Assembly (NCBI GenBank): GCA_013397455.1
Contig: VYZB01000520.1
Span: 528,954-592,953 of the forward strand
DNA length: 64,000 bases
Source of the DNA: Crotophaga sulcirostris
Lineage: Eukaryota; Chordata; Aves; Cuculiformes; Crotophagidae
Direction of reading: 5' to 3'
The position numbers and the translations under genes were made by a program. Below are positions 1-13,342 of the stretch, piece by piece. The notes under the pieces are model-generated. The model searched no databases. It saw nothing but the letters and a program-made list of their open reading frames with translations, and had not been told where the DNA came from. Every line of letters starts with the position of its first letter. The stretch's first letter is position 1.

Positions 1-2796
1 CACTTTCTGGCTATTGATGTACAATATTAAAAAAAATAATAATAAAATGCCAGTTACTTTTATTAATCTATTTAATTTTATTATTAGTCCTTGATAATTT
101 CAAGATAATGCTGCATGCAGATTTGTAATTCGTCGTCACTCTGAGCTCTAAATTCAAAACTCATTTTGTCGGAGACAGCCATTGCAGCATCTTTCAAGAT
201 ATGCAATAGAATTATACAGCCAAGAGAAACCATAATTTTTTTATAACTGTCTCACACAGAAATATTCTTTGAATTAATTCTTGTTTGTACCTAACTGTAA
301 TTGTATGCAACTTTCATAATAATATCCACCCTTTACTTTAACAGATGCAGTGGTAGACAGTCCATCACAGCAACTAATAAGTCTCTAAAACTTTTAAAAC
401 TGTTTGTCTTCTTTGTTAGGTGTTATTTAATAATATGTCCCATATTGTTGATTTTATCTGAGGCTAGTGAGAGCCTAAATTCATCTACTTCCAGCTGCAG
501 AAAATGGGTTTATTTCTGGATAAGCAGGCAATAGCTCTTCACTGAGATGATCTTTGAAAATGCATGGGGTTTATCCATCTGGTTGTCAGCTGAGATTCAA
601 TCTATTTCTCTTTCTGCTGTGTGGATGCTAAAAAAACCATATAATAAAAACTGCTGACTTTTTCACTCTTTTTTTCAAGATTGTTCGTTTGCTACAAACA
701 GTATAAATTTAGGTGGAAAGCCCAGGGACAGAGACATCAGTAAAATGAATGTACTGCATGTATTTATTTTAAGATGAATAGTAGTCTGTCATGGCAGAAA
801 GAAGAGAGAGAGAAGTAAAATTGGCACTAATTGCTAAATTTATTTACATTCTTAGTACTAAGACTAGAGATCTGTACAAAGTAGTACTTTTCTCACTGAG
901 GTCCTGTTTCTAGAAAGTATATGACAATAGAAAATACTAAAAAAGTCATGGGTTTCCAAATCACAGCTTAATCACAGTGCCTCTCAAACCACATACTTCT
1001 AGAAAAGATGGAAGAATTTTGGTGGGCTCAGCTTTAGCAAGTACCTCCAAAATACAAAAAGTTAAAATTTTTAATTTTCTTTTGGTAGAATTTCTAACAA
1101 CTGGAATTTGGAACTCACATTTCTTCCTCTTGCTCATTAGTGTTTTCTTTCACTTAAGGCCATTTTGTAGATCTGTAGGAAATCCTGCATTCGAACATCA
1201 GTTTGAGGGAACCCACTCTGAAGCAGTGAGACAGTTAAAGACAAAAAATACCTAGTCCTTGCAGGCTCTGTTAGGATAGTATTCAGTCCACTTCCAAAAT
1301 ATGCAAGTTCTTTCAATTCACAGCCAGGTTTTGTGTGGTTGTGTGAGGTGGGGGGGAGCAGAGGTGGCTTGTAAGGCACAAACCAGGAGGTAGCCACGTA
1401 TCGTCTTCTGTACAACAAATACCTTAATACTTGCCCCCCCATCCTGCTGATCAGATAGCACCAGTGGAAGGAGCAGACACTATTCTTACTGTTTCCATCC
1501 AGTATTTGAAGACAGACAACTAAGAAAATTATTTTCCTTCAGAGGAACTATATAAAAAGAAGAGGAAATAGCAGGTGCATTTTGCACTGCTAATATGAAA
1601 CTGATAAAAATACCAACCTGAACATAATCTTGTAACTCTCATTCACATTCAGACCGGGTGTTTAGGAGCTGTGTTTTCATGAAAAGCATGAGAGAACTGA
1701 ACACACTTGACAGTTATTGAAACTCACTGTTTACAGACAGGCAGTAATTCCTTATGCTTAAAACCACTCAGGCTCTCTGACTTAGACAGGCATCAGCAAG
1801 CTGTCTGCATTTACAGAGAATATCTTGTAAAACAAATACTACAAACTCTTCAATTATGTTGTGAGGTTGAGCCTGGAGGCCAAAAGTAGAAGTCAGGGGA
1901 CTTCAGGGGCTTTATGCATGGTGAGGATGCCAGGGTAATTCCCAAAGAGACAGGAGGGATTTGGAGAACGACAGCACATATGGAAAGCTGGGGATCTTCA
2001 CATGGCAGACACTGAGAAACTACACGGTTCACTTTCGAGCAGTATTACTGGTAACTCTTCTCTTCCAACAATTTACCAAAACCCTCAAGGATTAAGCTTT
2101 TCTATAATTGCCTACTTTCCATTATAGAAGACTTCCATTAAGAAGACTCTGAAATAGTGAATGAATATCACTGTTTTATAAATTTATAAAGTTTTCTTTT
2201 GCTTGAAGATATCTCTGAAGAAGAAACTACAAAGTCATAGTAATTATAATGTCGATTGATTGCTTTTACTGCATTTGTCAGTGTTTTTTATGTTATAACT
2301 CAATGTTTAAAGACCTCAGATTATATATTTTTCTACTCATCTTCAATCTAAATAATTATTTTATGGTTCCTCTGTATCCCTGATTTTTTTCATTCTGCAC
2401 CACTTCCACTTTCACACATACAGAAAAAATATACATTGTGTAGAAAAGAGGCTAATACATTTCACCAAAACAGAGAAGTACTTTCCTAATTCCATTAACT
2501 TTTATTAGAAACAAACTCCACAAATATGCACCTCAATAAATCCTTTTTCCCCTCTTTGCCCTTAATAACATCTGTAACAATGCACTTCATAATTGAGAAA
2601 GGCAACAAAGCATGAGATCCCTTTTTTCCTCTTCTGGTTATTCCATTTGCCTTTCCCAGTAATTTATTCTCTTTTGTTTCTATTATCTAAGACTACTCTT
2701 TTATTAGTACTTCTAGGAAAACAATCCATACGCAAGTCATTTATGTTCTGGGTTAATGATGAAAAATTACTCAGTACTGAAGATCTTTAGTCTCAC

Positions 2797-3503
2797 CTAT
2801 GGACAACAGTGGATGCTCTCCAGAGGAGGGCAAGAGAATGTTTCATGAACCAGCAATGTGCTCTCACAGTCCAGAAGGCCAACCGTGTCCTGGGCTGCAT
2901 CAAAATAAGTGTTGCCAGCAGGTCGAAGAAGGTGATTCTCACCCTCTACTCCACTCTCTTGAGACCTCACTTGCAGTGCTGTGTCCAGTTCTGGAATCCC
3001 CAAGAAGTATATGGAACTGTTGGAACAGGTCCAAAGGAGGTTATGAAGATGATCAGAGGGCTGCAGCACCCCTGCTATGAGGACAGGCTGGGAGACCTGG
3101 GGCTGTTCAGCCTGGAGAAGAGAAGGCTCCCGAGAGACCTTAGAGAGGCCTTCCAATACTTGTAGGGGGCCTCCAAAAAATCTGGGGAGGGACTTTTTAC
3201 AAGGGTAAGTAGTGATAGGATTAGGGGGAATGGCTTTAAACTGGAAAGGGGAAGATTTAGATTAGACATTAGGAAGAAATTCTTCAAAATAAGGATGATG
3301 AGACATTGGAACAGATTGCCTGGGGAAGTTGTGGACCCCTCCTCCCTGGAAGTGTTCAAGGCCAGTTTGGATGGAGTTTTGAGCAGCCTGGTCTAGTGGG
3401 AGGGGTCTCTGCCCATGGCAGGGGGATGGAACTGGATGGGCTTTAAGGTCCCTTCCATCCCAAACCATTCTATGATATTATGATTCTGTGATTCTATTAT
3501 TTT
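2797..3503 (+). mobile_element. CR1 LINE fragment, sense, 5'-truncated
   Basis: This is the 3' end of a chicken-repeat-1 (CR1) non-LTR retrotransposon. Translated in frame from about 2869 to 3165 it shows the C-terminal part of the CR1 ORF2 protein: the SVASRS block, then LLRPHLQCCVQFW, then MIRG and GLFSLEKRRL. A shifted frame at about 3250-3400 continues with [16 protein letters not shown] and [10 protein letters not shown]. The copy then runs into the CR1 3' UTR and ends in ATTCTATGAT-like units at 3467-3503. The protein frame is broken by frameshifts and stops, and the catalytic RT domain is absent, so it is a dead 5'-truncated insertion. The 5' boundary is approximate because the first 50 bases are poorly conserved. 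It lies in the RALYL upstream intron in the same orientation as the gene. Confidence 0.92.
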
Positions 3504-6455
3504 AAAGAAAAGTCAGGAGGCTGAAACATTCCAGAGGTGTGTGGGGACAGAATTCAAGGAAATAAACAGGGATGCAGCAATGCATGAATAGAAAGGAAAG
3601 TCCAGGAGAAAAGACTACACAAGGAAGTGAAAAGGGATGTGTTTTCTTACAGTGGAAAATGGAGGGAGGAAGGAAAGATAATATTTGCTAGGGATATAAT
3701 ATCACTGTGGAACAACATTGTTTCCTTCAAACTCACTTTGTTTTGACCAAACAGTAGTCACTGACCCAGGAGTTCTAGGAAACAGTGTTTGGAGAGGTCT
3801 GTGTTAGCACAGAATTACTGTTTCCTATTTCTGACGAATCAACGTAGCATCTTGGCCCACCAGTTTCTATGGAATTCTGTGAATATGCACAACTTAGTGC
3901 AGCAGGCTGAGGCACTTTCATAAAAGAGAGCTAGCTCCCTATCCACAACAGTTCTGGAAATCAAGACAGTTTTTCATCTTTATATGACTATTGTCATACG
4001 AAAGACTTGCTTTATTTTCATGCATTTCTAGATTATTACAAAGAAGTTTTAATTCAATATCTTTCCCTTATTAAATATATTGAAAGACATAATTTTGAAG
4101 TCTGATATTTTGAATTTCAAATCCCCTACAATGCTGTTAAAATCAGTGTTCAAATCAAAAATATGTGTTTGCCCATTACTCTTCTACCTGTGTTGCACAT
4201 ACTACTTTTGTATAATAGTAACCATTGAAACTCGTCTTAACATTAAGTTCTTAGTGTGCTTGTGTTTATAAAAACATTCAGAGAGGATCTGATGGCTGAT
4301 CCCTCTGATTCCACCTTAGAAATCAGCCTAATCTTTTCCACTATCAAGTGAAATTTGAGATTGGGCCATCTACCTAACATGCTACTTGCAATTGTGCTAG
4401 AAGAGAAAGGTGGGACAGCAAAAAGAAATGTATGCTTAGAAGACCAAACCATAGAAAGAGTCAGTATGTACACACATACACGTATATTAACCATGATTAC
4501 ATTTTAAATCTGGAATCAAATACCATTTGGTTTCAAGTAGACCTTGTCTAGATGTTCAGTATTTAGGCATATTTCGTGTTCTGGCTGATACTTTACAGCC
4601 TATAAAACTATCTTGCTGTATAGAGTACTCATAGAAAAATAACATTCCTGTCATAGAAGTTATATAAGGGTGAATTGTGGTAATGTAGTTTTGCTGTGAG
4701 AAGGCAAAAATTGTGTGAGAAGGTAAGGGAAGGGAAGGAGGAGAAAGAGTTTTAATTCCTTCACAGAGTCTTGCGGCTTAGGAAGAGATGCTGCAGGCAA
4801 TTCTCAGCACTAAATTGTTATGGTAGCTTAATTCAATAGACTATATAAAACCAAATTTGGTCTAAGATGTATCTGTATTGTTAAGTTCTAATGTGAATTT
4901 CCCACAGCGATAAAACACTTGAATTGAAACTTTCAATAAAATGTTTACTAGCCTTGATGCAAGTGAAGCCCCAATCTGACAGGGACTGTGACGAGAGGAT
5001 ATAGGGCCACATGCTACAGAATATGGTAATAATGGAAGCTAACACTCCCTGAGCCCTCTTCTGTGCAGTCATTTCCTTAATATCCAAAATATCATGGAAT
5101 TAATCTGTAAAGGAGAGAAGAATATACAGAATATACAGATCATTTTCTAAGAATTGTGATGGTTACTATATCTTAGACACAAGAGATGGACGTCTTTCTA
5201 AATAAGAGACTGGATGCATTAATATTTAATTTTTATATACATAGAATCATTTTTGCCAGGGTTGATAAGACTAAAGAAGCATTTGTAAATGTTCTCCCAA
5301 AACAAGATAACAAATATTCTCAATTCTAGTATTATAGTAATTGAATGTGGTATCTTATACACAAATATTAGCATTATGTTCTTAACAGACAGTAACAATA
5401 AGCTAACAAAACTTGTCCATCTGCTACAAGCAAGTTGCCATAATGTGAATCTATGCAACTGTTACACTGGAGGTTAACACAGTGATATAAAGGAGTGTCC
5501 AGAATAGGTCCTGCAACATCCAGGAAGCACAGGGGAGAAGATGAGGAGACGATTACATCAAGTACATACTGAGCTCCCCAAATGCATTGTGGATTTTTTT
5601 TTTTAATACGGCAGTCTGTGGACTATTAAGTTAACTTCAGTTATGCTACTAAAATGTTTGACAAAGATTACAACATATGATTTACAAAATGTGTGAAGCC
5701 AAAAATGTAACCTGATCAAACTCTACATCTGATATACTTATCAAAAAACCTTGAACAGCAGAAAGAGAAAATGATTAATACCCCTTATTGTTGATGCCCT
5801 GACAGTGAGCCCGGGAGTGGATTAAGCCCTTACAATGTGGAGATAACCAGAGAGAAATGTACCAGGCAGAGTAAAGCAGGAGAGTACCCAGACTACACTG
5901 TCTTCTCTGCATGCCCAAGAAGGTAGGGGCACAACCATATGAAGAAACTTGAGAAAGATCCCTCCCTCTAACAAAAAAAAAGCCTTCCTCAAAAAAAAAA
6001 AAGACAGGCACAGAACCTCCTGTCTTGCCTGTTGCAGATAGGAAAATGTGTCTAAGCTCCCTCCAAGGAGACCTACGCCTAAGGCAAGTTGGAGAGGCTG
6101 GGGTCAGCCATGCCAAAAAAAAACTGTATAAGGGTTCCCTAAGGGGAAGAACCTCTTTTGGTAAGTGTCTAACAACATTTCTTTGCAAATTAGAAAGGAA
6201 ATGCAGAAAGCTTCCGGCTAGATAATTCAAACTTATGTCATATAATGTGACAAGAAAGCAATAGCTCTACCATATGTCCAAAACTGTATAGGTAAACTGC
6301 ATTACCGATACCATGAAAAACCACTAAGGCTGTTTTGCCATGTACTACACTCAGGTGAGTCATCTGGGACAAAAATCCTCTTTCCCTTATAAGAATGAAC
6401 ATAATGGAAAAATCCAGACATACATAAAAAATTCCTGATCCCTTGATTTCAACAC

Positions 6456-6507
6456 TTCATTCTGGATTTATAGGGAGGTAGTTCATTCTGGATTTATAGT
6501 GAGGTAG
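6456..6507. repeat. Tandem duplication, 26 bp x 2
   Basis: Two adjacent 26-bp units (6456-6481 and 6482-6507) begin ttcattctgg and end gaggtag. They differ at a single position (g versus t in tatagKgagg). This is a recent local duplication with no target-site or mobile-element features. Confidence 0.95.
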
Positions 6508-9319
6508 TGACATTCAAATACCCTTCCATAAATCAAAAAGTCTTTCCAATGATATTTTAGAAATTCTTTTGTTTGATGGCTTTTTACTCTCTAACAGAAA
6601 AGAAATCTTGTTTTCTTCACTGTGCATACAGAAAGTGTACAGGCAAAGGCTCTTCCAGAGCACTGAAGTATTATAAGACATGAATTGGTCAGATAAAAAG
6701 GAAAGCATAGTCAGCATAGTGCAGCACTGCACTAAAAGATACACAACTGGATGTATGATGCACAACCGCCCTTTCCATTCGTTTCTGGCCAGCCTGGAAT
6801 CGAGTTTAGAATTTCTTTTGTATCAGATGCACTTACCATATCCATTTACCATGGAAATTATTGCATAATGGGTCAGGAGTAAAGGAACGCTTCCTAAGAT
6901 TGACATTATCTAGTATTTCTATTTTTACTGTATAATAACTTCACTTGCAAACCACATTCTTGGAAAAACAAGCAGTATGTCTTGTCTTCACAAGCCATAC
7001 TCAGGACACTGACATTTATGGCCTCTTTCATGTCTCCATTTTTCTGCTTTAATCCTTGAATTGCTCAGAACAAAATAATTAAACTACATGAGTATACTTA
7101 GTGTAAATGAGAACAGAATTAAATTTGATTTTGAGCCTTCTGACAGTTCAAAAATGGGAGAGGAAAGCATATGTTGCAATTTTCTACAAATTTTTTTTTT
7201 TACTTAATCTCTGGCATTGCCACATTGTATTTGATTTATCTTATGTGAACTGTGCTTTACTGTTTCATTCAGTGCTTCTAAGGCTGCTTCTCTGAAGATT
7301 ACATAGTAAAGTTTTTAGAGATCTAGTTTTGCAATCTTAAGTAGTTAGTCTTTCAGCTCCAGTGCTACCACGGTGGTTTTAATTTATCAGTCTGCTGTTC
7401 AGTGAAATGCTGTAGAAACTCTTCAAAGCCTAAACCCATCACTTATTCGTGCATCTGTCAATGACAGTCTTCTGTGCTTGTCAAACCAAGTTAAATGACA
7501 CTCCTGCAATGTATACAATGTTACTAATTGGGTAATCAATCACATGTGTATAGCTTGACAGTAGTACCTTGAATACACTGAATTGAAAACACATTTTTAA
7601 GAAGCAGGACTCATTACTCTTTTACTAAGAAAAAAGGTACCGTATGGACATCAAGAATTTCCCAGTCACTCTATACAATTAAGGAACACCTTGGGAAACG
7701 GTTAGGCCACTGGAAAGCTTTTTCATTACCTTGCCATAAAACGTTCTCCTGGGAAACATAAGTAAGTTCTCACGGGTGCGTATGTTCAATGACAGAAAAA
7801 TAGTTTAACAGCAGGAGGAGAAAGGTCAGAGAGACATTAAGTAGATTTACTCAAGTTTCTTTGTATACAAAAGCTACTATTTTGCTTCTAAAATGCATGA
7901 GGAGAATAGGGCTAAGCATAGATGGTAAGTAGTTTTTATTAGGAATAATTCTAATACTTAGCTGTACAGAAAATTGTTGAGGCTAGACTTTGCCTTGAAA
8001 TCCCTGCATCGCTTTTCCCTGTCTGGCAGCTATAAACAGCCCCCAGATCAGCTCATCCCCCAGAGTGTGAATACTGATCTCAATGTCCTTGCTACCCTCT
8101 GCTTCATAAGCTTTGCCTAGTCCTCTACAGGCAAATGTCTAAGCGACTTAATTAGCTGATTGTGTGTATGCAACTTTTAATGTTTGCCCAAGTTTTCCAT
8201 AAAATTCAGGTCAGAGAGTAAGTCCAACACTTTTCCCAAAATACATGTAATTAGAAAACAGTTCTCAGTAGTGAGGATGAGGGTAAAGAAGGGATGCATC
8301 TGAAGACAGAAAAAAATATAGCCTTATCATATTGCAAATAAATTCTGCCTTGTGCCTACAGAAATACACTTAAATGAAAAGCAGAGTTCTGTTTATCTGT
8401 TATTTTATGTGCACATGTCGTGCTTGGACCTCTTTAGATTAGATTTACTAAAAACCTTTCAATTTCACAACAAATCTCCATTTAATGTACTACAGTCCTT
8501 GCTGTACTTTTTAAGGTACATACTTCTCCTGCATCTCAGGAGAAAAAAAATCTATCTTGCACTTATTAATTGAACAACCATTGAATTAGATCAAACCTTT
8601 TATTAATTTATGTTTAAAAAACTACTACAAAAAATGATTTTTAATTGAAATATCCAATAGTAGGTCTCCACCATTTGGCATTTTGAGACAAATGGATGGG
8701 GATTTTGATGGTTAATATTTTGGTTTAAACTCATAACTACATGATGATGGAGACAAATGTAAAATAGTTCTCTACACTTACTTTTTTTTTGTTGTTAAAG
8801 ACTAAAGAATATATTAGCTGAATAAATCACTGACAAAAATTTTCTTTTGACAGCAAAATTCAGTTGATACATTCCTTTAACTTTAGACACTGGCGATGAG
8901 TTTATCAATTAATGTTAATTACTGCCAATTTAATTAATGTATTTGGGAAATGTAGGTAACCATCCACCAAAAAATGGCCTCTATCTTCACCATTTTTTTC
9001 AATGGCTTGTGAAAGTCATTGCCATCTGACTGATGTTCTAACAGGGAAAGTTTCCATCTCCCAATGCTTATTCTCTAAATCACTGAGTTATCGTCACCCA
9101 CCCCCCTTTTTAACATCACGTCAGTTTAGACTGATTCTCTTTTGCACTCAACAGGAAAAATTTCTAGCACTCTTTTTACATTACAAGCGAAATAATTTTA
9201 CAAGTGACTGGAATACTAATTTCAAGCATTAGGTTGATATGTGCCTCTTAAAAAGAATTTGACTGAAGGAATATTACTTTTGTATTTAATATTTTTATCC
9301 AGGCCTGACAACAGAGAAG

Positions 9320-9356
9320 CAATTGACAGTATAAATGGTGATAGCACTGTCAATTG
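9320..9356. repeat. Inverted repeat, 11-bp perfect arms
   Basis: CAATTGACAGT at 9320-9330 is the exact reverse complement of ACTGTCAATTG at 9346-9356, with a 15-nt loop between. Pairing does not extend on either side. It could fold as a small hairpin in DNA or RNA. No promoter, tRNA or transposon end is recognisable around it. Confidence 0.85.
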
Positions 9357-12300
9357 AATTAAGATACATTGTGCCTGGTTTGTCAACACTTATGATTTAC
9401 AAATGCATCTCTGTATCTGTGGAAAGAAAAAGAGACACTAGCTAAGGGTGACTCATATGCAATACAGAAATTCTTGTTACCATGAAAATAACAAAAGCTA
9501 CTTCTGCTCTGTTCTGCATCAACTATTCTAAAATAGTCATTTGTTATTGTTTGCAGCTAAGTAAATTAAAACAGGATGTGATTATTAGTTTCTAAAAGCC
9601 TTTTGTGGGCATATATCACAGAACACAAAAAAAGATACATTTTCAATATACAATATCATCAGATAAATAAAGACATAATAGCACCCATGGGTTTATTTCA
9701 AAGATGCAGACGCATAATTTTGTATTTGCCTAACCGACGTACGTGCAACTGCTAATGTGCATAGGAAATCTAAATACGTACAGCATTATAATTCTGAAAA
9801 TCTAATCTTGGGGAACTTCTTTATTCTTCAGGCATACACAATTTAAAGCAGGTTTGGTGTTAAATGAAGTGAAGCTGAGACACCTCGTACAAGATTGTCT
9901 TGGTTATACTAGATCAGAAAAAGGATCCATGACTGTTGCTTAACAGACACACACTTTATTGATGTGTTTTCTTGGTTTCAGTGTTCACATTACAGTATCT
10001 TTTTCTGTCATCCATTTTAATAGCAGCATCAGCACACAGTTCTGGTTTTCTTATGCAGAGGTAGCATATGTTTGTGGGTAAGTAATTTACCTGTTTACAA
10101 TGCCATTAGGAAACCACTGACTTCACCAGTTCATAGGCTCATTTAAACCTTTCACTGCTTCTGACTTGCTGAGTGTTTGGTATTCAACACCACGCGAGTG
10201 GTTTCCTGCAGCCTCTCTAACACAGGCTGGTGGGTTGCTAAGGAATAACTCTCAAGAGGTTAAAAGCCCTGCAGTCACCTTGACCACAGTGCCAGTCATT
10301 ATCTATGCTAATTTTCTGGTTTGTGTTTTATACCACAGCACTGACCAAAGTTTATGTCTGCCCTTTGCCATGCATAAGTGTGGAAAAATTATGGCTACAG
10401 ATGGAGGAATGTACTGGTCACTTTCATGGTACAATCTCCTTAACAAATGTAATGTCATCATTCAGCTTTAAAAAAAATAATAAAAAATAAGAGAATGAGG
10501 GAATGAAAAAGAAAAAAGTCAAGTGAGATCGATTCGAAGAACAGAAGAGATTTTTATTCTCCTAGGTTATCCAGTTTGGGTTGTTTTCATTGTTGTTGGT
10601 TCATAGCTTTTTCAGTACACGTGCAGGACAACTGCTTCACAGCCAAGAGGACTGGGAACCCCAGAGCACTAAAGGTCTCACATGATGTCTTGCCTTATGG
10701 GCTGTTAACTCAGCAGTCACTGTGAAGGATGCTTAACCTCAGGAGCTACAGCATGTTGCTTATCTGTTGTCTGTGCTGCCACAGCTGCAGGTAGAATTTC
10801 AAGGAGTGAAAAAAAAGACCCAGATCATGGATATAAAGCAGGATCCGTATCAAGATTTCCCAAAGCTTTAAACCCATCCTCCTTTACCCATCTTATTCCG
10901 TAGTCAACACCTACAGATAAAGCCCTACAGTACTATTCCCCTTCTGCTATTTTAATTGATAGCACAGAAGGATGAATGTCCTTCCTCCATGAACAACATT
11001 TGATTTCCACCAATTTTCTTCAAGGGGGTTAAGCAATGGGAAAGGGGAAAAGGAATTAAGCTCCTTGCTCTTTTGAGCACTCATGGCAGCCCATCCACCT
11101 CTAGTACCACTGGGTGCTATTCCCACCCTGACAGTCAAGTAGCTGTTGCCACATCTTTGCCTGTGGCACCCAGTAAGGAGTCCCCATATGTGCAGGACTG
11201 GCTCTATCCCACTCCATATGAATGGTGCTTCTAGACAGAAATGCCTTTTGCCTGTGCAGAGAGTTCTGTAGGGAAAGTAGAAATTCCCTCCCCACCTCCT
11301 GCTGGAGTCCCCAGCACCCATATCATAGCACAGGGGACTTAATTAACAGGAATGCCCTTGAATTGTAATGATTTCACTTACAGTAAACTCAGACTAAAAA
11401 AGTAAGCAAAAAGCTTGTCAGTTGTGCTAGCAGGTTGCACTGTTAGAAGCCACAATTTGTTTGTATTTCATACCGGAGCCACAGGATCGGTAACCTTTTG
11501 GCAAAGGGATGGATAATAAGGACAAACTGGATAACAGTTCCTGCAGCTAAAGTCATGTGTATACCTATTACATAGACTGACTGTTGTACAACATAGAGAA
11601 TACCTGCAGTTGCCTCTTAGTTCAGTAGCAATGGATGCTTTTGAACTAAACTATGCAAAAATGCAAAGCATTTACCATTAGAGGCAACATCTGTAGCAGA
11701 GTTGTTAGGATAGCTTCAGCTGTAAAACACTAAATGAAAACCACTTCAATTTCTCTAGGTGAAAATTACAGACAATAACTGTATCAGATGCTTCTGAAAC
11801 AATTAAATATTTTTAAAAGGTAATATAAGCAACACATAAAAATTTACAAGAGACCATAGATTACTCTGTCATGTGAAAACCAGACTCCAAAATGTGCTTC
11901 TACTTTTTACTGCTCTGGTCCCACAGATAAGCATTGGACCATGTAGGCTTAAATTTGCAAAGCTGAAGGAACATAAAGGACTGAGTTCAGTTTCAAATCA
12001 GAAGTAATCCAAACAGAGAACAGTGCAAAAGAATGAAATTCTTAGGGCCTGACTGTTGTGAAAAGTTGCTTCTCTCAAGAGAGAATTATTATCCAAAAAG
12101 TTACACCATACTACAAAATTTTAAAAAATAATAAGCCACAATTTTCAACAATGGAAAATATTCTATGTGAAGAATGTGGTGTGGTAGGATCTCCTCAGTG
12201 GTACAGTGACAGAGCAAGAGCAGAAGGCAAGGAAGGAGAGAAAAAATCAATTACCACACCAGAAATCCTTTCTTGTGTTTTCCATACCCAAAACCTCCAC

Positions 12301-12801
12301 TGCCTGTGACTATCTTCATCCTAGGAACCTGTCAGCCTTTCCCGACCACTCGACCCTCTCTCAAGCCTACTGACATTTTTCACTAACACAGCCAGATATC
12401 TGCCTGAGACCTCTCCTACCTGTGCCCTGTCAGTTTCTCCATTCCCAAGGATGACTTTGAGCCATCACTGTCACGCCCTTTGTAGATGTAAAGTTCCACG
12501 CTCTGAAAGCCCAGTGAAGGGCCAGGAGTCCTTACTATGTCCTATGGGCCAGAGAAGAGTTGCCCCAGAAAAATATAGCTGCCCTTTAGCCCTAGCTGGT
12601 GCAAAGTGAATCATCCTTTATCATCTTCATGATCTTTACCCTTGAAAAATTGGATTTATCTGTCCTTTATGCAAATTAGTGTCACTCCAGGTGAAAGGTT
12701 TCACGTGACAGACATTTTAAATTTACTTTTTTTTTCTTCAAATTGTCTGCTATCTTCTACTTAAAAACATAAATTGAATATTAAACACAGACTTACTGTA
12801 A

Positions 12802-12853
12802 CTATTTTATTCAGCTAAATTTTATTATTAATATCTATTTTATTCAGCTAAAT
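12802..12853. repeat. Direct repeat, 19 bp x 2 with short spacer
   Basis: The 19-mer ctattttattcagctaaat occurs at 12802-12820 and again, perfectly, at 12835-12853, separated by 14 bp of AT-rich DNA. It is probably a local slippage or duplication event in the intron. Confidence 0.9.
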
Positions 12854-13270
12854 AAAACAAATAGCAAGTTGTGATCAGCTGTAAAAAAATAATAGCCTTT
12901 CTTCCTAGTAATTTTCAGTTCCATATCGATTGGTTGTGGAGTGAAAGTCAAAGTAAGTGCTCTTTAGGGAAAAATTTTTACTAATTTTGCATTAAGGTAA
13001 GCTACAGAAACATGATCTTTATGCAATGTTTAATTATTATTGCTTCATGTTATTTTGTTACCTCTGCCACACACAGCTTACCTTCTGCTGGGTTCTAGTC
13101 TCTCAGGGCTGGTTTATTTAATGATTTTTTCATATAAAATACATATAGGGCTGTCTTTTCTCAAATAAATTACTAACAGTCACCTTTCTCATGATCTTCA
13201 CTGCTGGTCCAGCATTATGTGGGTAGACAGTACAATTTATCCTGTCACTAGAGCTTTGTGCACTTGCATC

Positions 13271-13342
13271 CAAGACAAATATGGCTGAGGTGGAGATTGT
13301 CCTCTGCAAGACAAATATGGCTGAGGTGGAGATTGTCCTCTG
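13271..13342. repeat. Perfect tandem duplication, 36 bp x 2
   Basis: Two abutting, identical 36-bp units occupy 13271-13306 and 13307-13342; each starts caagacaaat and ends tgtcctctg. The length is a multiple of three, so a spurious minus-strand frame runs through both copies. Perfect identity points to a very recent duplication or an assembly artefact. Confidence 0.97.

Noticed and set aside
5775..6230. 151-aa open frame on the minus strand, with a TATA-like tgtataaggg on the + strand nearby
   Set aside because: The translation includes runs of Phe from poly-A tracts (FFFFEEGFFF), has no recognisable domain and no support from splice sites. An old LTR was considered because of the tataaggg and ggggtcagcc strings, but no LTR ends or repeat match could be seen.
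6330..6362. cactcag|gtgagt composite site in the upstream intron
   Set aside because: The donor half is perfect but the pyrimidine tract is interrupted by purines (tgccatgtactacac), making a functional acceptor unlikely.
10947..11321. 124-aa minus-strand open frame
   Set aside because: No recognisable family, low-complexity neighbourhood and no flanking splice or promoter signals; it lies in an intron of a plus-strand gene.
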